A stretch of DNA of 64,000 nt. Source: Sphingomonas immobilis. GTDB lineage: Bacteria > Pseudomonadota > Alphaproteobacteria > Sphingomonadales > Sphingomonadaceae. Positions 62,931-64,000 of this stretch are shown piece by piece; position 1 is the stretch's first letter; each line of letters opens with the position of its first letter. The stretch lies in contig NZ_JAUQSZ010000003.1 in NCBI RefSeq assembly GCF_030580995.1, positions 248,001 through 312,000 on the forward strand, written 5' to 3'. A program made the position numbers and the translations under genes. A model generated the notes under the pieces. The model ran no database searches. It saw only the letters and a program-made list of their open reading frames with translations, and was not told the DNA's origin.

Positions 62931-64000
62931 TACAAATTCCCGCTTCGCAGCTGTGCGACCACCGCCGACAACCCTACCCCGTTCGAACCCTTGATGAGAA
63001 CCGCGTCGCCGGGCGCCAGCAGCTCCCGCAGGCGCGCCCGCGCGGCGGCGGCGTCGGGCACATGGACGAAATCGCCCCGCCCCTCAAGCGCCGTCGCAAG
63101 CGGGGTCATGGATTCACCGACGAGAATGCCCGTTTCGACGCCCGCCGCCGCGATCGGCTCGGCAAGGGCCGCGTGGAAGGCGGCGCTGCCTTCGCCCAGC
63201 TCGCGCATCTCGCCGAGCACGACGAGCTTGCGCGCCGCCTCCTGCGCGCCAAGCACGGCCAGCGTCGCGCGCATCGAGGAAGGATTGGCGTTGTAGCTCT
63301 CGTCGATGACGAGCGCCTCGCCGTCCCCGATCGCCACGCCGAAACGCGCGCCGCGACCGGTCAACCCCTCCATCTCGGCCAGCGCGAGCCCCGCCAGCGC
63401 AAGATCGCCGCCGACCGCGCGCACCGCCGCCATGACGGCGAGCGAATTGGAGACCCAGTGCGCGCCGGGCTGGCTGATCGTGTAGCTGATCTCGGTCGTG
63501 CCCAACCGCGCCGTGACGAAAGTGCCGCCGCTCGCCAAGGGCATCGCCTCGATCGCGCGAACGTCGGCGTCCTTGCCGCTGCCGAAGGTGACGATCTCGG
63601 CGGCGTACGGCTTGGCGGCGGCGATCAGCCGGTCGCGGTGCGGGCTGTCGAACGGCACGATCGCGGTGCCGCCCGGCTCCAACCCCTGGAAGATCTCGCC
63701 CTTGGCATCGGCGATCGCCTCCTCGCCCGAGAAGAAGGCGGTATGCGCCGGCGCGATCGCGGTGACGAGCGCGACATGCGGCCGCACCAATTGCGTCAGC
63801 GCAGCCAGCTCACCGGCATGGTTCATCCCCATTTCCAGCACCGCATATCGGCTCGCGGACGGCATGCGCGCGAGGCTCAGCGGCACGCCGGTATGGTTGT
63901 TGTAGCTCTTGACCGAGCGATGCGCGTTGCCGCGCGCGCAGCGGTCGAGCGCCGCGTAGAGCGCCTCTTTCGTGCCGGTTTTGCCGACCGATCCGGTGAC
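62930..64000 (-). CDS. murF: UDP-MurNAc-tripeptide--D-alanyl-D-alanine ligase, 5' end outside the window
   Basis: 356 codons of the C-terminal part are present; the reading frame stays open to the right edge. The first visible residues are the ATP loop [14 protein letters not shown], so only the N-terminal domain (about 100 residues) is missing. [14 protein letters not shown] and [14 protein letters not shown] are the expected later motifs. The enzyme adds D-Ala-D-Ala, completing the pentapeptide. It is the first dcw gene seen; murE, ftsI and mraW would lie further right. Confidence 0.96.
   Translation of the reverse strand, partial: VTGSVGKTGTKEALYAALDRCARGNAHRSVKSYNNHTGVPLSLARMPSASRYAVLEMGMNHAGELAALTQLVRPHVALVTAIAPAHTAFFSGEEAIADAKGEIFQGLEPGGTAIVPFDSPHRDRLIAAAKPYAAEIVTFGSGKDADVRAIEAMPLASGGTFVTARLGTTEISYTISQPGAHWVSNSLAVMAAVRAVGGDLALAGLALAEMEGLTGRGARFGVAIGDGEALVIDESYNANPSSMRATLAVLGAQEAARKLVVLGEMRELGEGSAAFHAALAEPIAAAGVETGILVGESMTPLATALEGRGDFVHVPDAAAARARLRELLAPGDAVLIKGSNGVGLSAVVAQLRSGNL

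Overview
The window looks like a chromosomal segment of a sphingomonad (Sphingomonas or a close relative, Alphaproteobacteria). It is GC-rich. It carries a 420-residue serine palmitoyltransferase whose key residues (H159, D231, H234, K265) sit at the same numbers as in the Sphingomonas paucimobilis enzyme, the complete alphaproteobacterial general stress response cluster in its sphingomonad form (ecfG, phyR, nepR, phyP), and many TonB/outer-membrane genes. Gene density is high and ATGA or GTGA stop/start overlaps are common.

Layout. 1-4.1 kb: probable end of an integrated element, with a tyrosine recombinase facing a tRNA-Ser(CGA), regularly spaced 7-bp repeats beside the tRNA, and cargo including an HWE histidine kinase and a BLUF blue-light protein. 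4.3-8.7 kb: hspQ, a large TonB-dependent receptor, and the ribosomal operon rplU-rpmA. 8.8-15.1 kb: a GNAT protein, a predicted metal-dependent hydrolase, obgE, a membrane protein, a methyltransferase and proB. 15.2-24.8 kb: a sphingolipid-centred neighbourhood (ceramide reductase-like SDR, acyl carrier protein, serine palmitoyltransferase, a hybrid histidine kinase, lptF-lptG, a 42-residue membrane peptide coupled to a fatty acid desaturase, and a bacterial ceramide synthase-like protein). 24.8-32.6 kb: housekeeping and stress genes (xth, erpA, OsmC, an M23 peptidase, a DUF455 protein, a Bcp-type peroxiredoxin, glnE).

32.7-37.4 kb: the general stress locus. ecfG and phyR point left; nepR (53 codons, TTG start) and phyP point right. 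Behind phyP lie two very small stress-type genes, an entericidin-like lipoprotein and a GCG_CRPN-motif exported protein, both preceded by matches to the EcfG promoter consensus GGAAC-N16-cGTT. 37.4-43.8 kb: the collinear block argS-SPOR-nagZ-scpA-scpB-tatA-tatB-tatC (leftward). 43.9-50.5 kb: an autotransporter, dgt and a TPR/SPOR protein. 50.6-64 kb: the division and cell-wall (dcw) cluster, leftward: murF (cut by the window edge), mraY, murD, ftsW, murG, murC, a 72-codon unknown, murB, ddl, ftsQ, ftsA, ftsZ, with REP-like inverted repeats inserted on both sides of murB.

How the parts fit: the sphingolipid genes together with LptF/LptG suggest synthesis and export of the glycosphingolipids that replace LPS in sphingomonads (inference). 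The stress cluster encodes its full partner-switching circuit plus nearby target genes. The right third is peptidoglycan synthesis and division. I saw no rRNA, CRISPR array or complete insertion sequence.
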